Positions 39,385 to 50,654 of a stretch of 64,000 bases of DNA are shown piece after piece. The notes beneath the pieces are model-generated. The model was not told the origin of the DNA, ran no database searches, and saw nothing but the letters and a program-made list of their open reading frames with translations. Both the position numbers and the translations under genes were made by a program. Position 1 is the first letter of the stretch. Each line of letters starts with the position of its first letter. The stretch comes from Bacteroidota bacterium (GTDB lineage Bacteria > Bacteroidota > Bacteroidia > Flavobacteriales > Flavobacteriaceae), in the NCBI GenBank assembly GCA_022562895.1, contig JADFOK010000009.1, positions 1-64,000 on the forward strand. Reading direction: 5' to 3'.

Positions 39385-40521
39385 TTAAATAGAATTTAAA
39401 ATATTAGCAGCTTTTTTTAAAGTTTCCTCCGTTTTTGCAAAACAAATTCTAATTTGTTTAAAATCTTCCCTGTTTGTATTGAATACCGAAATAGGTATAG
39501 TTGCTATTTTGTTTTCTTTGGTTAATCTTTCAGCAAAAGAAATATCACTTTCATCAGAAATTTCAGAATAATCCAACATCTGGAAATATGTGCCTTGTGA
39601 TGGAATAAATTTAAAGCCTGAATCTTTAATTAAATCTAGAAATAAATCCCTTTTTTGTTGATAAAAAGAAGAAAGCTTTAAGTAATGATTTGGAGTTTTC
39701 AAATAGTTGGCCAAGGCTTTTTGAATTGGAGTATTCACACTAAAAACATTGAATTGGTGAACTTTTTTGAATTCGGTCATTAAGGATTCGGGTGCCATAC
39801 AATAACCAATTTTCCAACCGGTATTGTGAAATGTTTTACCAAAGGAAACCGTAATAAATGTACGTGAAGCAAGTTTTGGAAATTTTACTGCACTTTGGTG
39901 TATGTTTCCATCAAAAATAATATGCTCATATACTTCATCGCTAATTACCAAGAGATCGTATTTTTCAACCAGAGATTGCAGATGGATCATATCATTTTCA
40001 GAAAACATCATCCCACTGGGATTATGAGGGGTGTTTATGATTATAAGCTTTGTATTATTAGTAATCTTTTCATCTATTTCATCCCAATCTAATGTAAACA
40101 AAGGAGGAATTAATTGTATTGGAATTGTTTTACCGCCAAACAATTCAATAGTTGGCTGATAACAATCATATGCAGGAGTAAAAATTACAACTTCATCCCC
40201 TTGTTTAATTATCGCAGCAATAGCTGTAAATATAGCTTGTGTGGCGCCTGATGTGATAGTAATTTCTGTTTCGGGATTGTAAAATTTGTTGTATAAACCT
40301 ATAGTTTTAAGGGAAATTTGCTCTCGCAAAACGATATCTCCCGGCATAGGGGCATATTGATTGTAACCATTTTTCATTGCCTGAGTCACTAAATCAATTA
40401 ATATTGGGTCACTTTTAAAGTCTGGAAAGCCCTGAGATAGGTTTAGTGCGTTGTATTCAGATGCCATTTTACTCATTACAGCAAAAATGGATGTAGTAAT
40501 GTTGGGGAGTTTAAATTTCAT
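39385..40521 (-). CDS. Methionine/glutamine-type aminotransferase (YbdL-like, class I/II)
   Basis: LNLSQGFPDFKSDPILIDLV; INTPHNPSGMMFSENDM; VISDEVYEHIIFDG; SFGKTFHNTGWKIGY. Confidence 0.92.
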   Translation of the reverse strand: MKFKLPNITTSIFAVMSKMASEYNALNLSQGFPDFKSDPILIDLVTQAMKNGYNQYAPMPGDIVLREQISLKTIGLYNKFYNPETEITITSGATQAIFTAIAAIIKQGDEVVIFTPAYDCYQPTIELFGGKTIPIQLIPPLFTLDWDEIDEKITNNTKLIIINTPHNPSGMMFSENDMIHLQSLVEKYDLLVISDEVYEHIIFDGNIHQSAVKFPKLASRTFITVSFGKTFHNTGWKIGYCMAPESLMTEFKKVHQFNVFSVNTPIQKALANYLKTPNHYLKLSSFYQQKRDLFLDLIKDSGFKFIPSQGTYFQMLDYSEISDESDISFAERLTKENKIATIPISVFNTNREDFKQIRICFAKTEETLKKAANILNSI

Positions 40522-40625
40522 ATTATAAAAATAACTTTACTCACAACACAAACAAAAATTAATACGCTTTTTTTGTAATTAATAGAAAATGTGTAAATTA
40601 CGTAACCCTAATTTGAATACTACTT

Positions 40626-42878
40626 ATGAAAAATTCTTTTTTTCTCATATTCTTTTGTCTTATATTTTCTTCTATAAGCGCACACAAAAGCCTTATTAAA
40701 GAGGATACTCTTGGTAGTAAAAATTCATATGCTAAAATTAACTTTCAACAACCGCTATACACTACTCAACTCCCTGTGTTCACTGGTGAGTACAGCAATT
40801 CGATTTCAAATAATATAGAGATTTTAGAAGAGGCATTTGCTTCAGAGAATCCAATTTCTATTCATAAAGGATATCGTCTGCTTGGATATGATTACATGGC
40901 TATTAATGATACTATATTGGCAAAAGAAAGTTTCGAAAAATCAGAAAAATTTGCACAACTTTCAGAAAACGATGCGGCCATTGCTCAAAGTTACACAGAT
41001 TTGGCAAATTTCTATCGAAAATCTAAAAAGGACTACAAAATGGCTTTTAGCTATCACGATCTTTCCATTAAATTATACAGTAAGATTAATGATTCTGCAG
41101 GATTAAGTCGAGCTTATTATAGCAATATTCTTTCTGCAATAGAAGCAAAAGATTTTAGAAAGGTTTATACATCGATAATAAAAGCGAAAAAATTAAAAGG
41201 GTTTAAAGAGAATACTGCTTTAGGAATATCTTTAGACTATTATTTAGGTGAATATTACGTTCAAAAAAGGGATTTTAAAATAGCTGATTTTTATCTATTG
41301 AAAGCTATTAAAGCTGCTGAAAATGAAAATTTTACCATTGAACTGGAGAATGCCTACGGGTATTATTACAAAAGCCTACAGAAACAAAACAAATACAAAG
41401 AGGCCTTTAAAGCATTGTCCCTTTATGAGCACTATAAAAATGAAAACAGAGATAATATAAAGTTGGCAGAAAGAGCAGCATTGTCTGCACAATTTCAAAT
41501 TGCAGAATACAGAAAAGACATAAAGACCGCCAATTTAAATAACCTTTTACAGGCAGAAATTGTTAAAAATAAAAGTAAAATAAACACAATTTTAATATTC
41601 GTATCGGCTTGTTTTTTATTATTACTCATTGCATTATTTTCAGCTTCAAGAAAAAGGATTGTGCTTGTTAAGAAACTCCGAATAAAAAATAAAAAATATT
41701 TAATAGCCAAAGAGCATGCTGAAAAACTTTCGGAAGCTAAGAATTCTTTCTTTTCAACCATTAGTCATGAATTGCGTACACCTCTATATGGTGTTATTGG
41801 TTTAAGTAATATTTTAATGGAAGACAAATCTCTTAAAGATCATAAGAGTGATATAAAATCATTAAAATTCTCTGCAGATTATCTCCTGGCACTCATAAAT
41901 GATGTTCTGCAAATTAATAAATTAGACTCAAATGATTTAGAAAACGAAGAAGAGCACACTACATTCGATCCAAGAGATTTAATAGAAACTATCACTACGT
42001 CTTTTGAGTATATTCGTATTCTGAATGACAATAATATCTCTTTAGAAATTCCTGATAATATGCCTGAATTAGTTCGAGGAAATTCCGTTCGGTTATCACG
42101 GATTTTAATGAATATTATTGGTAATGCATGTAAGTTTACCAAGGATGGAGATATTTATATAAAAACTGAAGTGCTTACTATCGATAGCTCTTTAACTACT
42201 ATAAAATTTACTATTAAAGATACAGGAATTGGTATTCCTAAAGAGAAACAGGAAAGTATTTTTGATGAATTTTCACAGATTGATTCAAATAATTTCGGTT
42301 ATCAAGGAACAGGCCTTGGATTGCCTATTGTAAAAAAACTTTTAGCTGCGTCTAATTCAAGTATAGATCTAAAAAGTGAATTAGGGAAAGGATCTGCTTT
42401 TTCTTTTATTTTGTCTTTCGAAGTTATAGAAAAAGCAATAAATAATATAAATCCAAAATCCTTAGAATTCAAAAAACTGAAAGGGAAAAAAATATTAGTC
42501 GTAGAAGACAATCTTATAAATCAGATAGTTACCCAAAAGATCCTTGAAAAGAATAATTTTATTTGCACTATTGCTGAAAATGGTCAACTTGCAATTAATA
42601 AAGTAAAAGAAGAATCGTTTGATCTTATATTAATGGATATTAATATGCCGGTTAAAAATGGAATTGAAGCAACTAAAGAAATTAGAAAATTTAATACCAA
42701 TATCCCTATTATTGCATTGACAGCTGTTGAAATAGAAGAAATACGTCACAAAATTTATTTAGCTGGGATGGATGATATTATTTTAAAACCCTATGATATT
42801 TCAAAATTTATTGAAACCATTACAAAAAACATCACATTAAATAGGCAAGAAAACAAATCACATTTACAAGTTATCTAA
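40626..42878 (+). CDS. Hybrid sensor histidine kinase: signal peptide, TPRs, TM, HisKA, HATPase, REC
   Basis: ISHELRTPLYGVIGLSNIL; NIIGNACKFTKDG; DTGIGIPKEKQESIFDEFSQ; GTGLGLPIVKKL; ILVVEDNLINQIV; DLILMDINMPVKNGIEATKEIR. Confidence 0.95.
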   Translation: MKNSFFLIFFCLIFSSISAHKSLIKEDTLGSKNSYAKINFQQPLYTTQLPVFTGEYSNSISNNIEILEEAFASENPISIHKGYRLLGYDYMAINDTILAKESFEKSEKFAQLSENDAAIAQSYTDLANFYRKSKKDYKMAFSYHDLSIKLYSKINDSAGLSRAYYSNILSAIEAKDFRKVYTSIIKAKKLKGFKENTALGISLDYYLGEYYVQKRDFKIADFYLLKAIKAAENENFTIELENAYGYYYKSLQKQNKYKEAFKALSLYEHYKNENRDNIKLAERAALSAQFQIAEYRKDIKTANLNNLLQAEIVKNKSKINTILIFVSACFLLLLIALFSASRKRIVLVKKLRIKNKKYLIAKEHAEKLSEAKNSFFSTISHELRTPLYGVIGLSNILMEDKSLKDHKSDIKSLKFSADYLLALINDVLQINKLDSNDLENEEEHTTFDPRDLIETITTSFEYIRILNDNNISLEIPDNMPELVRGNSVRLSRILMNIIGNACKFTKDGDIYIKTEVLTIDSSLTTIKFTIKDTGIGIPKEKQESIFDEFSQIDSNNFGYQGTGLGLPIVKKLLAASNSSIDLKSELGKGSAFSFILSFEVIEKAINNINPKSLEFKKLKGKKILVVEDNLINQIVTQKILEKNNFICTIAENGQLAINKVKEESFDLILMDINMPVKNGIEATKEIRKFNTNIPIIALTAVEIEEIRHKIYLAGMDDIILKPYDISKFIETITKNITLNRQENKSHLQVI

Positions 42879-42881
42879 ATC

Positions 42882-43628
42882 TTACCCTTTAAGACTTGCC
42901 TTTAAAAACTCACTGTTCAAACGAGCAATATTTTGAAGTGAAATTCCCTTAGGACATACAATTTCACAAGCTCCTGTATTGGTACAATTACCAAATCCCT
43001 CTAAATCCATTTGAGTAACCATATTTATTACACGATCGCTAGCTTCAACTTGTCCTTGAGGTAATAGGGTATATTGCGATACTTTAGCACCCACAAATAA
43101 CATAGCAGATGAGTTTTTACATGAGGCTACACACGCTCCACAACCAATACAAGTTGCTGAATCCATAGCCTCATCTGCCGCATGTTTTGAAATCGGAATA
43201 GCATTGGCATCTTGTGTATTCCCTGAAGTATTTACAGAAATGAATCCTCCTGCTTGCTGAATACGTTCAAAAGCCATTCTATCTACTACCAAATCCTTTA
43301 TTACAGGAAAAGCTTTAGCTCTAAAAGGCTCTACATAAATGGTGTCACCATCTTTAAACTTACGCATATGCAATTGGCAGGTTGCAACACCTTTATCAGG
43401 TCCGTGAGCTTCTCCGTTAATGTATAAAGAACACATTCCACAAATTCCTTCACGACAATCGTGATCGAAAGCTACCGGTTCATCTCCAGAGTATATGAGT
43501 TGCTCGTTCAAAACATCCATCATTTCTAAAAAAGACATATGCTCTGAAATATCAGCTACTTTATATTTCACTATTTTACCTTTTGCTTGTGGTCCTTTTT
43601 GACGCCAAATCTTCAAAGTTAGATTCAT
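42882..43628 (-). CDS. sdhB: Succinate dehydrogenase/fumarate reductase iron-sulfur subunit
   Basis: [62 protein letters not shown]. Confidence 0.97.
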   Translation of the reverse strand: MNLTLKIWRQKGPQAKGKIVKYKVADISEHMSFLEMMDVLNEQLIYSGDEPVAFDHDCREGICGMCSLYINGEAHGPDKGVATCQLHMRKFKDGDTIYVEPFRAKAFPVIKDLVVDRMAFERIQQAGGFISVNTSGNTQDANAIPISKHAADEAMDSATCIGCGACVASCKNSSAMLFVGAKVSQYTLLPQGQVEASDRVINMVTQMDLEGFGNCTNTGACEIVCPKGISLQNIARLNSEFLKASLKG

Positions 43629-43637
43629 AAATATATT

Positions 43638-45653
43638 TTATTTGTACGAACGCTGTTTCAACTCTATATCTTTAAACTCCAATTCTTCTTTATGTAATAC
43701 CGCATCACTTGGTTCCCCTTTATATTCCCAAGCTGCAACATATTTGTAATTTTCATCATCCCGTTTTGCTTCACCCTTTTGTTCTCCAAATAATTCTACC
43801 GACTCTTCTCTAAAGTGTCCTCCGCAAGATTCGTTTCTTTCAAGGGCATCTTTTGCAAATAATTCACCTAATTCTAAAAAATCTGCTACACGCCCCGCTT
43901 TTTCAAGTTCAAGATTCATTTCGTTGGAATCTCCAGGAACTATTATATCTTTCCAAAATTCTTCGCGAATTGCTTTTATCTTTATTATTGCATCTTTTAA
44001 GTCTTTTTCATTTCGAGCCATACCTACTTTATCCCACATTATTTTTCCCAATCGCTTATGGAAATGGTCTACAGATTTATTCCCGCTGTTATTAACAAAG
44101 AAATCTATTTTATCTTTTACATTTTTTTCAGCCTCATCAAAATCAGGAGTATCTGTAGCTATTTTTCCTGTTCGGATATCATCCGATAAATAATCTCCAA
44201 TTGTATAAGGTAACACAAAATAACCATCTGCTAATCCTTGCATTAATGCCGAAGCACCTAAACGATTAGCTCCGTGATCTGAAAAATTAGCTTCGCCAAT
44301 ACAATACAATCCCGGCACAGTGGTCATTAAGTTGTAATCAACCCAAATACCACCCATTGTATAATGGGTTGCTGGGTAAATCATCATTGGAGTTTTGTAT
44401 GGATTTATATCAACAATTTTCTCATACATTTGGAATAAGTTGCCATATTTTTCTTTAATAACTCCTTCACCTAATTTTGCAATTTTTTCTTCTGAAGGAT
44501 TTGTATCCCCTTGTATTTTAGCTTCTATTTTTCCGAAACGCTCGATAGCAGATTTAAAATCTAAGTAAACTGCTTCCCCGGTTGTATTTACTCCATATCC
44601 AGCATCACAGCGTTCTTTTGCTGCTCGAGAAGCTACATCACGAGGCACTAAGTTTCCGAAGGCGGGGTAACGACGCTCTAAATAGTAATCTCTATTTTCT
44701 TCAGAAATCTGAGTGGGTTTTAATTTTCCTTCTCTTATTGCCACAACATCATCTAAATTTTTGGGAACCCATATACGCCCGTCATTCCGAAGTGATTCGG
44801 ACATTAATGTTAATTTTGACTGATAATCTCCAGAACGGGGAATACAGGTTGGATGAATTTGAGTGAAACATGGATTGGCAAAAAAAGCCCCTTTTTTATG
44901 AATTTTCCAAGCTGCCGTTGCATTAGACCCCATTGCGTTTGTAGATAAAAAATATACATTACCATATCCCCCAGAAGCAATTACTACCGCATGAGCTGAA
45001 TGTCTTTCTAATTCACCTGTAATTAAATTACGCGCAATTATTCCTCTGGCTTTGCCGTCAACCTTTACAATATCTAACATTTCGTGGCGGTTGAACATTT
45101 CAATTTTACCACGAGCAATTTGTCTATTCATTGCTGAATACGCTCCTAATAATAATTGTTGTCCTGTTTGCCCTTTTGCATAAAAAGTGCGTGATACCTG
45201 TACCCCTCCAAAAGAACGATTGTCTAATAAACCTCCATATTCACGGGCAAATGGAACGCCTTGCGCCACACATTGATCAATAATATTTCCCGAAACTTCA
45301 GCCAAACGATATACATTGGCTTCACGCGAACGGTAATCTCCCCCTTTAAGGGTATCGTAAAACAAACGGTAATCTGAATCTCCATCTCCCTGATAGTTTT
45401 TTGAAGCATTTATACCGCCTTGTGCAGCAATAGAATGAGCCCGTCTGGGAGAATCCTGAAAGCAAAATGATTTTATATTATAACCCAATTCGGCCAAAGT
45501 AGCTGCAGCAGAACCCCCAGCTAAACCCGTTCCAACTACAATAATATCTATTAAACGCTTGTTGGCAGGATTAACTAAATTTATTTTATCCTTATAGGTG
45601 GTCCATTTATCTTTTAAATGGCCTTGCGGTACTTTCGAATCTAAGACAGACAT
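43638..45653 (-). CDS. sdhA: Succinate dehydrogenase/fumarate reductase flavoprotein subunit
   Basis: [70 protein letters not shown]. Confidence 0.98.
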   Translation of the reverse strand: MSVLDSKVPQGHLKDKWTTYKDKINLVNPANKRLIDIIVVGTGLAGGSAAATLAELGYNIKSFCFQDSPRRAHSIAAQGGINASKNYQGDGDSDYRLFYDTLKGGDYRSREANVYRLAEVSGNIIDQCVAQGVPFAREYGGLLDNRSFGGVQVSRTFYAKGQTGQQLLLGAYSAMNRQIARGKIEMFNRHEMLDIVKVDGKARGIIARNLITGELERHSAHAVVIASGGYGNVYFLSTNAMGSNATAAWKIHKKGAFFANPCFTQIHPTCIPRSGDYQSKLTLMSESLRNDGRIWVPKNLDDVVAIREGKLKPTQISEENRDYYLERRYPAFGNLVPRDVASRAAKERCDAGYGVNTTGEAVYLDFKSAIERFGKIEAKIQGDTNPSEEKIAKLGEGVIKEKYGNLFQMYEKIVDINPYKTPMMIYPATHYTMGGIWVDYNLMTTVPGLYCIGEANFSDHGANRLGASALMQGLADGYFVLPYTIGDYLSDDIRTGKIATDTPDFDEAEKNVKDKIDFFVNNSGNKSVDHFHKRLGKIMWDKVGMARNEKDLKDAIIKIKAIREEFWKDIIVPGDSNEMNLELEKAGRVADFLELGELFAKDALERNESCGGHFREESVELFGEQKGEAKRDDENYKYVAAWEYKGEPSDAVLHKEELEFKDIELKQRSYK

Positions 45654-45667
45654 AGAATTTGTATTAT

Positions 45668-46324
45668 CTATTGATTAAAATAATGAAACAGCGCAATAAA
45701 AATAAATCCTAAAGGAATTATAATAGCATATATTTTTCCAAAATTTTTCACGCTTTTTGTATATTTATTATTCATCCCCATAGATTGAAATGATGATTGA
45801 AATCCATGTAATAAGTGTAACGCTAAAAACACGAATGCCAATACATAAGCTACAACTCTGTAAGGACTTATAAACTTGACTTGTAACTCTTCAAAATATC
45901 TTGTGGGGTCTTCAGGTAATACAGCAATGTATTTGTGATTAATTTCAGGAAACCAAAAATCGATAAAATGCAATACCAGAAAAGCCAGGATTACTAAACC
46001 GCTATAAAGCATATTTCTACTCATCCAGGATGAGCTTTCTCCTGCTTTATTTTTAACATAATTTATTTGTCTCGCCCCCCTATTTTTGATCTCCAGAATA
46101 AAGCCCATCACAAAGTGAAATACGACTCCAAAAAAAAGTACGGGTTGCATAGCAAACTGTATTAGTGGGTTAGTTCCCATAAAATGGGAAGCTGTATTAT
46201 AAACTTCTTCACTAAAAACAGATAATACGTTTACCGTAAGATGAATTATTAGAAAAAATACCAGGAAAAGAGCTGAAAGTGCCATAGCAACTTTTCTGGC
46301 TATAGAGGAGGATAAAATTCCCAT
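45668..46324 (-). CDS. sdhC: Succinate dehydrogenase cytochrome b subunit; start 46324 preferred
   Basis: [32 protein letters not shown]; heme/TM helices; operon with sdhAB. Confidence 0.93.
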   Translation of the reverse strand: MGILSSSIARKVAMALSALFLVFFLIIHLTVNVLSVFSEEVYNTASHFMGTNPLIQFAMQPVLFFGVVFHFVMGFILEIKNRGARQINYVKNKAGESSSWMSRNMLYSGLVILAFLVLHFIDFWFPEINHKYIAVLPEDPTRYFEELQVKFISPYRVVAYVLAFVFLALHLLHGFQSSFQSMGMNNKYTKSVKNFGKIYAIIIPLGFIFIALFHYFNQ

Positions 46325-46426
46325 TGTTGAAAATATTCTTAAAAATCGTACAAAATTACGTTTCAAAAGAATGACTACCAAACTTTAGAGATTGTTTTCA
46401 AATGATTTAAAAAAATAAAAATAAAA

Positions 46427-46451
46427 AACCACCCACCAGAGGCGGATGGTT
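46427..46451 (-). terminator. Terminator for the T9SS-cargo gene; carries the same palindrome core as 2795-2810
   Basis: Minus strand AACCATCCGCC-TCT-GGTGGGTGGTTTTTTATTTTT. Confidence 0.85.
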
Positions 46452-46472
46452 TAATTAAATATGAAATAAAAA

Positions 46473-47591
46473 TTACCTTATTACTAATTTTTTAGTAGCC
46501 GTAATATTATTTTGAGTTATTTGAACCATGTAAATACCTGCAGTTAAAGCAGCAATATCTAATTGTTTATCAGAAATTACAGTGCTAATAATCTTTTTCC
46601 CTAAAACATCAAATACAACAACTTGTTTTTCACCAGGAATTGATGTTTCTATATTCACGTAACTTCCATTTGCAGGGTTAGGATAAAGATTGAAATTTGA
46701 TAATGCATTATCATCATTTCCTAAAATCGGAACCAATTCTATAGCAAAAAGAAGATTTGAAGGTGTACATTGGCAAACTCCAAGTATCGCTATTGCACCG
46801 GGATCAACATCGGCACTAATAGAAAGACCCCCTGCTAATACTTCAGTAGCACCTGCATTGAATCCATCAGTAGTAAAATCATAAACTACTCCAGTGGGTA
46901 TTCCTGAAGGTAGTGCAAGCTGAGTGATAAAATCTCTATTTGGTGCTGCTCCACTTTGATCATGAACCCAAAGGTAAGGTCCTCCAGGAGAAACACCATC
47001 AAAAGCACCTCCGTAGGCCACAGTTCCGTGGTCAAGAGCATCTATAACAGACAATTCGTTTCCACTCATATCAACAGATGCAATGTCTGAACTAAAATTT
47101 CCAATCCAAAAGCCTCCATTACCACCATCTAATGTTTCATCAAAAGTTAGCATTCTGGCTGCAGCACTTGAGCCTGTTACAATGTTGATTGTTCCATTAA
47201 GTAATCTCAATACGGGGTCAATAATAAAAATCTCTAAGCCTGCAGAACCAGTATAGAACAATGTCCCGTCTTGAGTGATCGAACGTGTATCAGAAACACC
47301 AGGAATTGTAATTGTTTCTACGAAATCACCTGAACCATCTAGTATATGAAATAAATTAGAATTCCATACAGATATCCAATATTGATCCATAGCAGCATGA
47401 TACATTACACCAGTATTAGATGCAGCTCCAATTGAGGCTCCAATGTCAAATACATATAATAAATCAAATAAAGCTTCACTGTTATTAATATTTGGAGCAT
47501 CTGCATAAGGTCCTACTTCAGTAGTTTGGGCATTCATAGAAAATATTCCTATTAATAATGCCATCGAAAAAATGTGTAATTTCTTAATCAT
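46473..47591 (-). CDS. T9SS type A sorting-domain secreted protein
   Basis: Signal peptide; C-terminal NFNLYPNPANGSYVNIETS...VVVFDVLGKKIIS...LTAGIYMVQITQNNITATKKLVIR. Confidence 0.88.
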   Translation of the reverse strand: MIKKLHIFSMALLIGIFSMNAQTTEVGPYADAPNINNSEALFDLLYVFDIGASIGAASNTGVMYHAAMDQYWISVWNSNLFHILDGSGDFVETITIPGVSDTRSITQDGTLFYTGSAGLEIFIIDPVLRLLNGTINIVTGSSAAARMLTFDETLDGGNGGFWIGNFSSDIASVDMSGNELSVIDALDHGTVAYGGAFDGVSPGGPYLWVHDQSGAAPNRDFITQLALPSGIPTGVVYDFTTDGFNAGATEVLAGGLSISADVDPGAIAILGVCQCTPSNLLFAIELVPILGNDDNALSNFNLYPNPANGSYVNIETSIPGEKQVVVFDVLGKKIISTVISDKQLDIAALTAGIYMVQITQNNITATKKLVIR

Positions 47592-47707
47592 AATTTTAGG
47601 TTTATCGGTTTATAATGTAATAAATATATGAATTTTTTTATAATAAAAACCCCTAACGATTTGTTAAATTTATTATAAATAATATTTCTAATTCTAAAAA
47701 CCATTTT

Positions 47708-50533
47708 TTATTTAATTTCAAATTCAGTTTTTGAACTTTTATTATTCAATATAATAGTCAATAAATATTTTCCTTTTGGCAAATAATACTTACCGTTTTT
47801 AGCTTTTTTAATATCAAGTGTTCCCTTTTTTAAGATCGTTAGATCATAATCAAATATATTTATCCCCCTTACTGCATCAATACTATATTCCCGAAGCCTA
47901 GTTTCATCTTCAGATTCAATAGTAAGTGTTACTTTAGTGGCTGAATGACTATAAAACTGTATTGCTACTTTAGGTTCAAAAACCTCTCCCCAAATACTGA
48001 ATTTACTTCCCCATCGGGGAGAAAAGTGAATAGACTCAATATTATTTATTACTAAATCGTTAAAAGTTTTATCATTCAACTTCTGCAATAACGATATATC
48101 TGCAACATATAGAGAACGCCCATGGGTGCCCAAAACCAGATCGTTTGCTTCGGGCTGAACCACCAGATCATGAAAAGCTACATTAGGCAGACCCTCTGAA
48201 AATAAATCCCAACGAGTCCCTTTATCAAAAGATACATACACACCATTATCGGTTCCTAAATATAATATGTTCTCGTTTTTAGGATCTTCCTTAATTACAT
48301 TTACCGATGAGATTGGAAGGTTGCTGCTAATGTTTTCCCAGGTTACCCCATAATTATCACTTACATATACATAAGGATTAAAGTCATCCCAACGATAACC
48401 ATTTAGCGTAACATACACTCTTTCTTTTTTATGTTGTGAAGCTATCACTCTACTTACCCATAGATCTTTTGGAAAGGTCCCGGAAATATTCGTCCAATTC
48501 CCTCCCCCATTTTTTGAAACATATACTAATCCATCATCACTTCCGGTATATAATAAACCAAACTGAAAAGGTGACTCACTTATTGAAGTTAAGGTTCCAT
48601 AAGCAACATTTCCAGTTTTTCCACCCTGGGTTAAATCGTCTGAAATTGCATCCCAATTATCGCCTTTATCCATACTTCGCATTAACTTGTTTCCACCCAA
48701 GTATAAGATGTCCTGATTATGAGGACTCAACAGAATAGGGGTTTGCCAATTAAAACGATACGGATTATCTCCTAATTCATGTTTGGGTTGAATTTTCGTG
48801 CTTTCATCTGTTTCACGATTGAGTCTATAGTAATTACCAAACTGAAACCCTGTATATACGGTATTGCTATTTCGATTATCAATCTGTACATGCATCCCGT
48901 CGCCACCCATAATAAATTCATAAGGGTATTTTCCGTTTTGCAACCATCTTTTATTTTCGGTATGTGTGTGAGGTCCCACCCAAACACCATTATCTTGTAA
49001 ACCCCCATAAACATTATACGGTTCTTCATGATCAATATTCACCGAATAAAATTGACCCACTGAAGGCGAATTGTTTTTAATCCAGGTCTTTCCATCATCG
49101 TAAGTAATATTTACACCTCCATCATTTCCATTGATAATATGGTTAGGCATATTAGGATTAATCCATAAAGCATGATGATCTCCATGTACATTCCCAGCAC
49201 CCATCGATTCAAATGTTTTCCCTCCATCTTTAGATTTTAATAAAGGAACTCCATAAATATATATGGCATCTTTATTATCAGGTGCCACGTGAATTTTTCC
49301 AAAGTAATACCCATACGAATAATAGATGTCATCAAGGTAGTTTTCATGGGTTTTTTTCCAGGTTTTTCCTCCGTCTGTACTTTTATACACCTCAGCACCA
49401 ATCACCGGAGTATCAAATAACAATGTGTTTGCATCTTCCAGGTATTTAGCAATATCTGTTGGTTTTACTTTTCCATCCCGAACCATTTGTTTCACACTTT
49501 TAGCAGTATACTTTTTCGGAAAACTATTGGATTTAAGAAAAATTTTCAGTTTTTTATCGTCTAAGGCTAAAAATTTAGAATTTGTCATTTCTTTAAAATC
49601 ATCTTTCGTAAGCTCTTCTTTGCTTTTATCTTTTTCTTTTGAATCTTCTTTTCTTCGGAACTGATTATCATGTATAGCATATACCGTATTTTCATCATAA
49701 ATTGCCAAGCCTATACGTCCCACTCCCTCTCCACTGGGAAAACCACTTCCTTCTCCTGAAACTTTTGTCCAGGTATTTCCTGCATCGATACTTTTAAATA
49801 TTGCACTGCCTTCTCCGCTTCCCCTAAAATTCCATGCTTTTCGGTCCTTATCCCAGGAGGACGCATACATCAAATTAAAATTATTTGGATCTACTGCTAT
49901 TTCAATAATCCCGGATTGGTTATTGACGAACAATGTCTTATTCCATGTTTTACCCCCGTCCAAGGTTTTATAAACCCCTCTTGAGTCGTTGGTCGAATAC
50001 AAATGACCTACAACACCCACGACAATATCATTTTGATCGTCAGGATTTAAAATAATACTACTAATATGATGGGAATCCCTTAATCCTATATTTTGCCATG
50101 TCTTTCCTTGATCAGTAGATTTTAATAACCCTATTCCCGCATACGATGACCGTGAGGAATTCACCTCACCAGTTCCCACCCATATCGTTTTGTGTTTCCA
50201 ATCTACAGCGAGGCTACCCACATTTTGAGTAGGGCTATTATCTATTATTGGATTAAAGGATGTGCCGTTGTTATTGGTATGCCAAACCCCTCCACTTGCA
50301 TAACTTACATAAAACTCGAGAGGATTATTTGGATTCACAGCTAAAGCAGTAACTCTACCACTCATAATGGTTGGACCAATACTTTTAAAAGGGAGATTTT
50401 TTACTAGTGAACTTTCAACGAGTTGCTGTTTCTGAGTTAAACCATTTTCGATTTTTGCAGAAGGTGTAGCTGGTTGTTGAGAAAAGGCATAGAAAATAGT
50501 TAATGTCAGGAAAAAGAGAAGATAATTTTTCAT
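47708..50533 (-). CDS. Secreted BNR/VPS10-like glycosidase-type beta-propeller protein; start 50533 preferred
   Basis: MKNYLLFFLTLTIFYAFS signal; repeats such as STDQGKTWQNIGLRDSHHISSIILNP, SIDAGNTWTKV, STDGGKTWKKT. Confidence 0.9.
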   Translation of the reverse strand: MKNYLLFFLTLTIFYAFSQQPATPSAKIENGLTQKQQLVESSLVKNLPFKSIGPTIMSGRVTALAVNPNNPLEFYVSYASGGVWHTNNNGTSFNPIIDNSPTQNVGSLAVDWKHKTIWVGTGEVNSSRSSYAGIGLLKSTDQGKTWQNIGLRDSHHISSIILNPDDQNDIVVGVVGHLYSTNDSRGVYKTLDGGKTWNKTLFVNNQSGIIEIAVDPNNFNLMYASSWDKDRKAWNFRGSGEGSAIFKSIDAGNTWTKVSGEGSGFPSGEGVGRIGLAIYDENTVYAIHDNQFRRKEDSKEKDKSKEELTKDDFKEMTNSKFLALDDKKLKIFLKSNSFPKKYTAKSVKQMVRDGKVKPTDIAKYLEDANTLLFDTPVIGAEVYKSTDGGKTWKKTHENYLDDIYYSYGYYFGKIHVAPDNKDAIYIYGVPLLKSKDGGKTFESMGAGNVHGDHHALWINPNMPNHIINGNDGGVNITYDDGKTWIKNNSPSVGQFYSVNIDHEEPYNVYGGLQDNGVWVGPHTHTENKRWLQNGKYPYEFIMGGDGMHVQIDNRNSNTVYTGFQFGNYYRLNRETDESTKIQPKHELGDNPYRFNWQTPILLSPHNQDILYLGGNKLMRSMDKGDNWDAISDDLTQGGKTGNVAYGTLTSISESPFQFGLLYTGSDDGLVYVSKNGGGNWTNISGTFPKDLWVSRVIASQHKKERVYVTLNGYRWDDFNPYVYVSDNYGVTWENISSNLPISSVNVIKEDPKNENILYLGTDNGVYVSFDKGTRWDLFSEGLPNVAFHDLVVQPEANDLVLGTHGRSLYVADISLLQKLNDKTFNDLVINNIESIHFSPRWGSKFSIWGEVFEPKVAIQFYSHSATKVTLTIESEDETRLREYSIDAVRGINIFDYDLTILKKGTLDIKKAKNGKYYLPKGKYLLTIILNNKSSKTEFEIK

Positions 50534-50654
50534 TGAATGGTTTTTTAGAATGTTGAATTTAATGAAATGGCTTTGTTTCACAAAATTTTACTTCGGTATT
50601 AACATCAATTGCTTTTATTTATTTTAATTTTGAAGAAATTCAGAAAACAGTACG

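Noticed and set aside
43853-44193. Overlapping plus-strand ORFs inside sdhA
   Set aside because: Antisense to strongly conserved sdhA coding sequence; Leu/Phe-rich shadow translations.
48436-49035. Several plus- and minus-strand ORFs inside the BNR protein gene
   Set aside because: Alternative-frame noise in a long conserved propeller gene.
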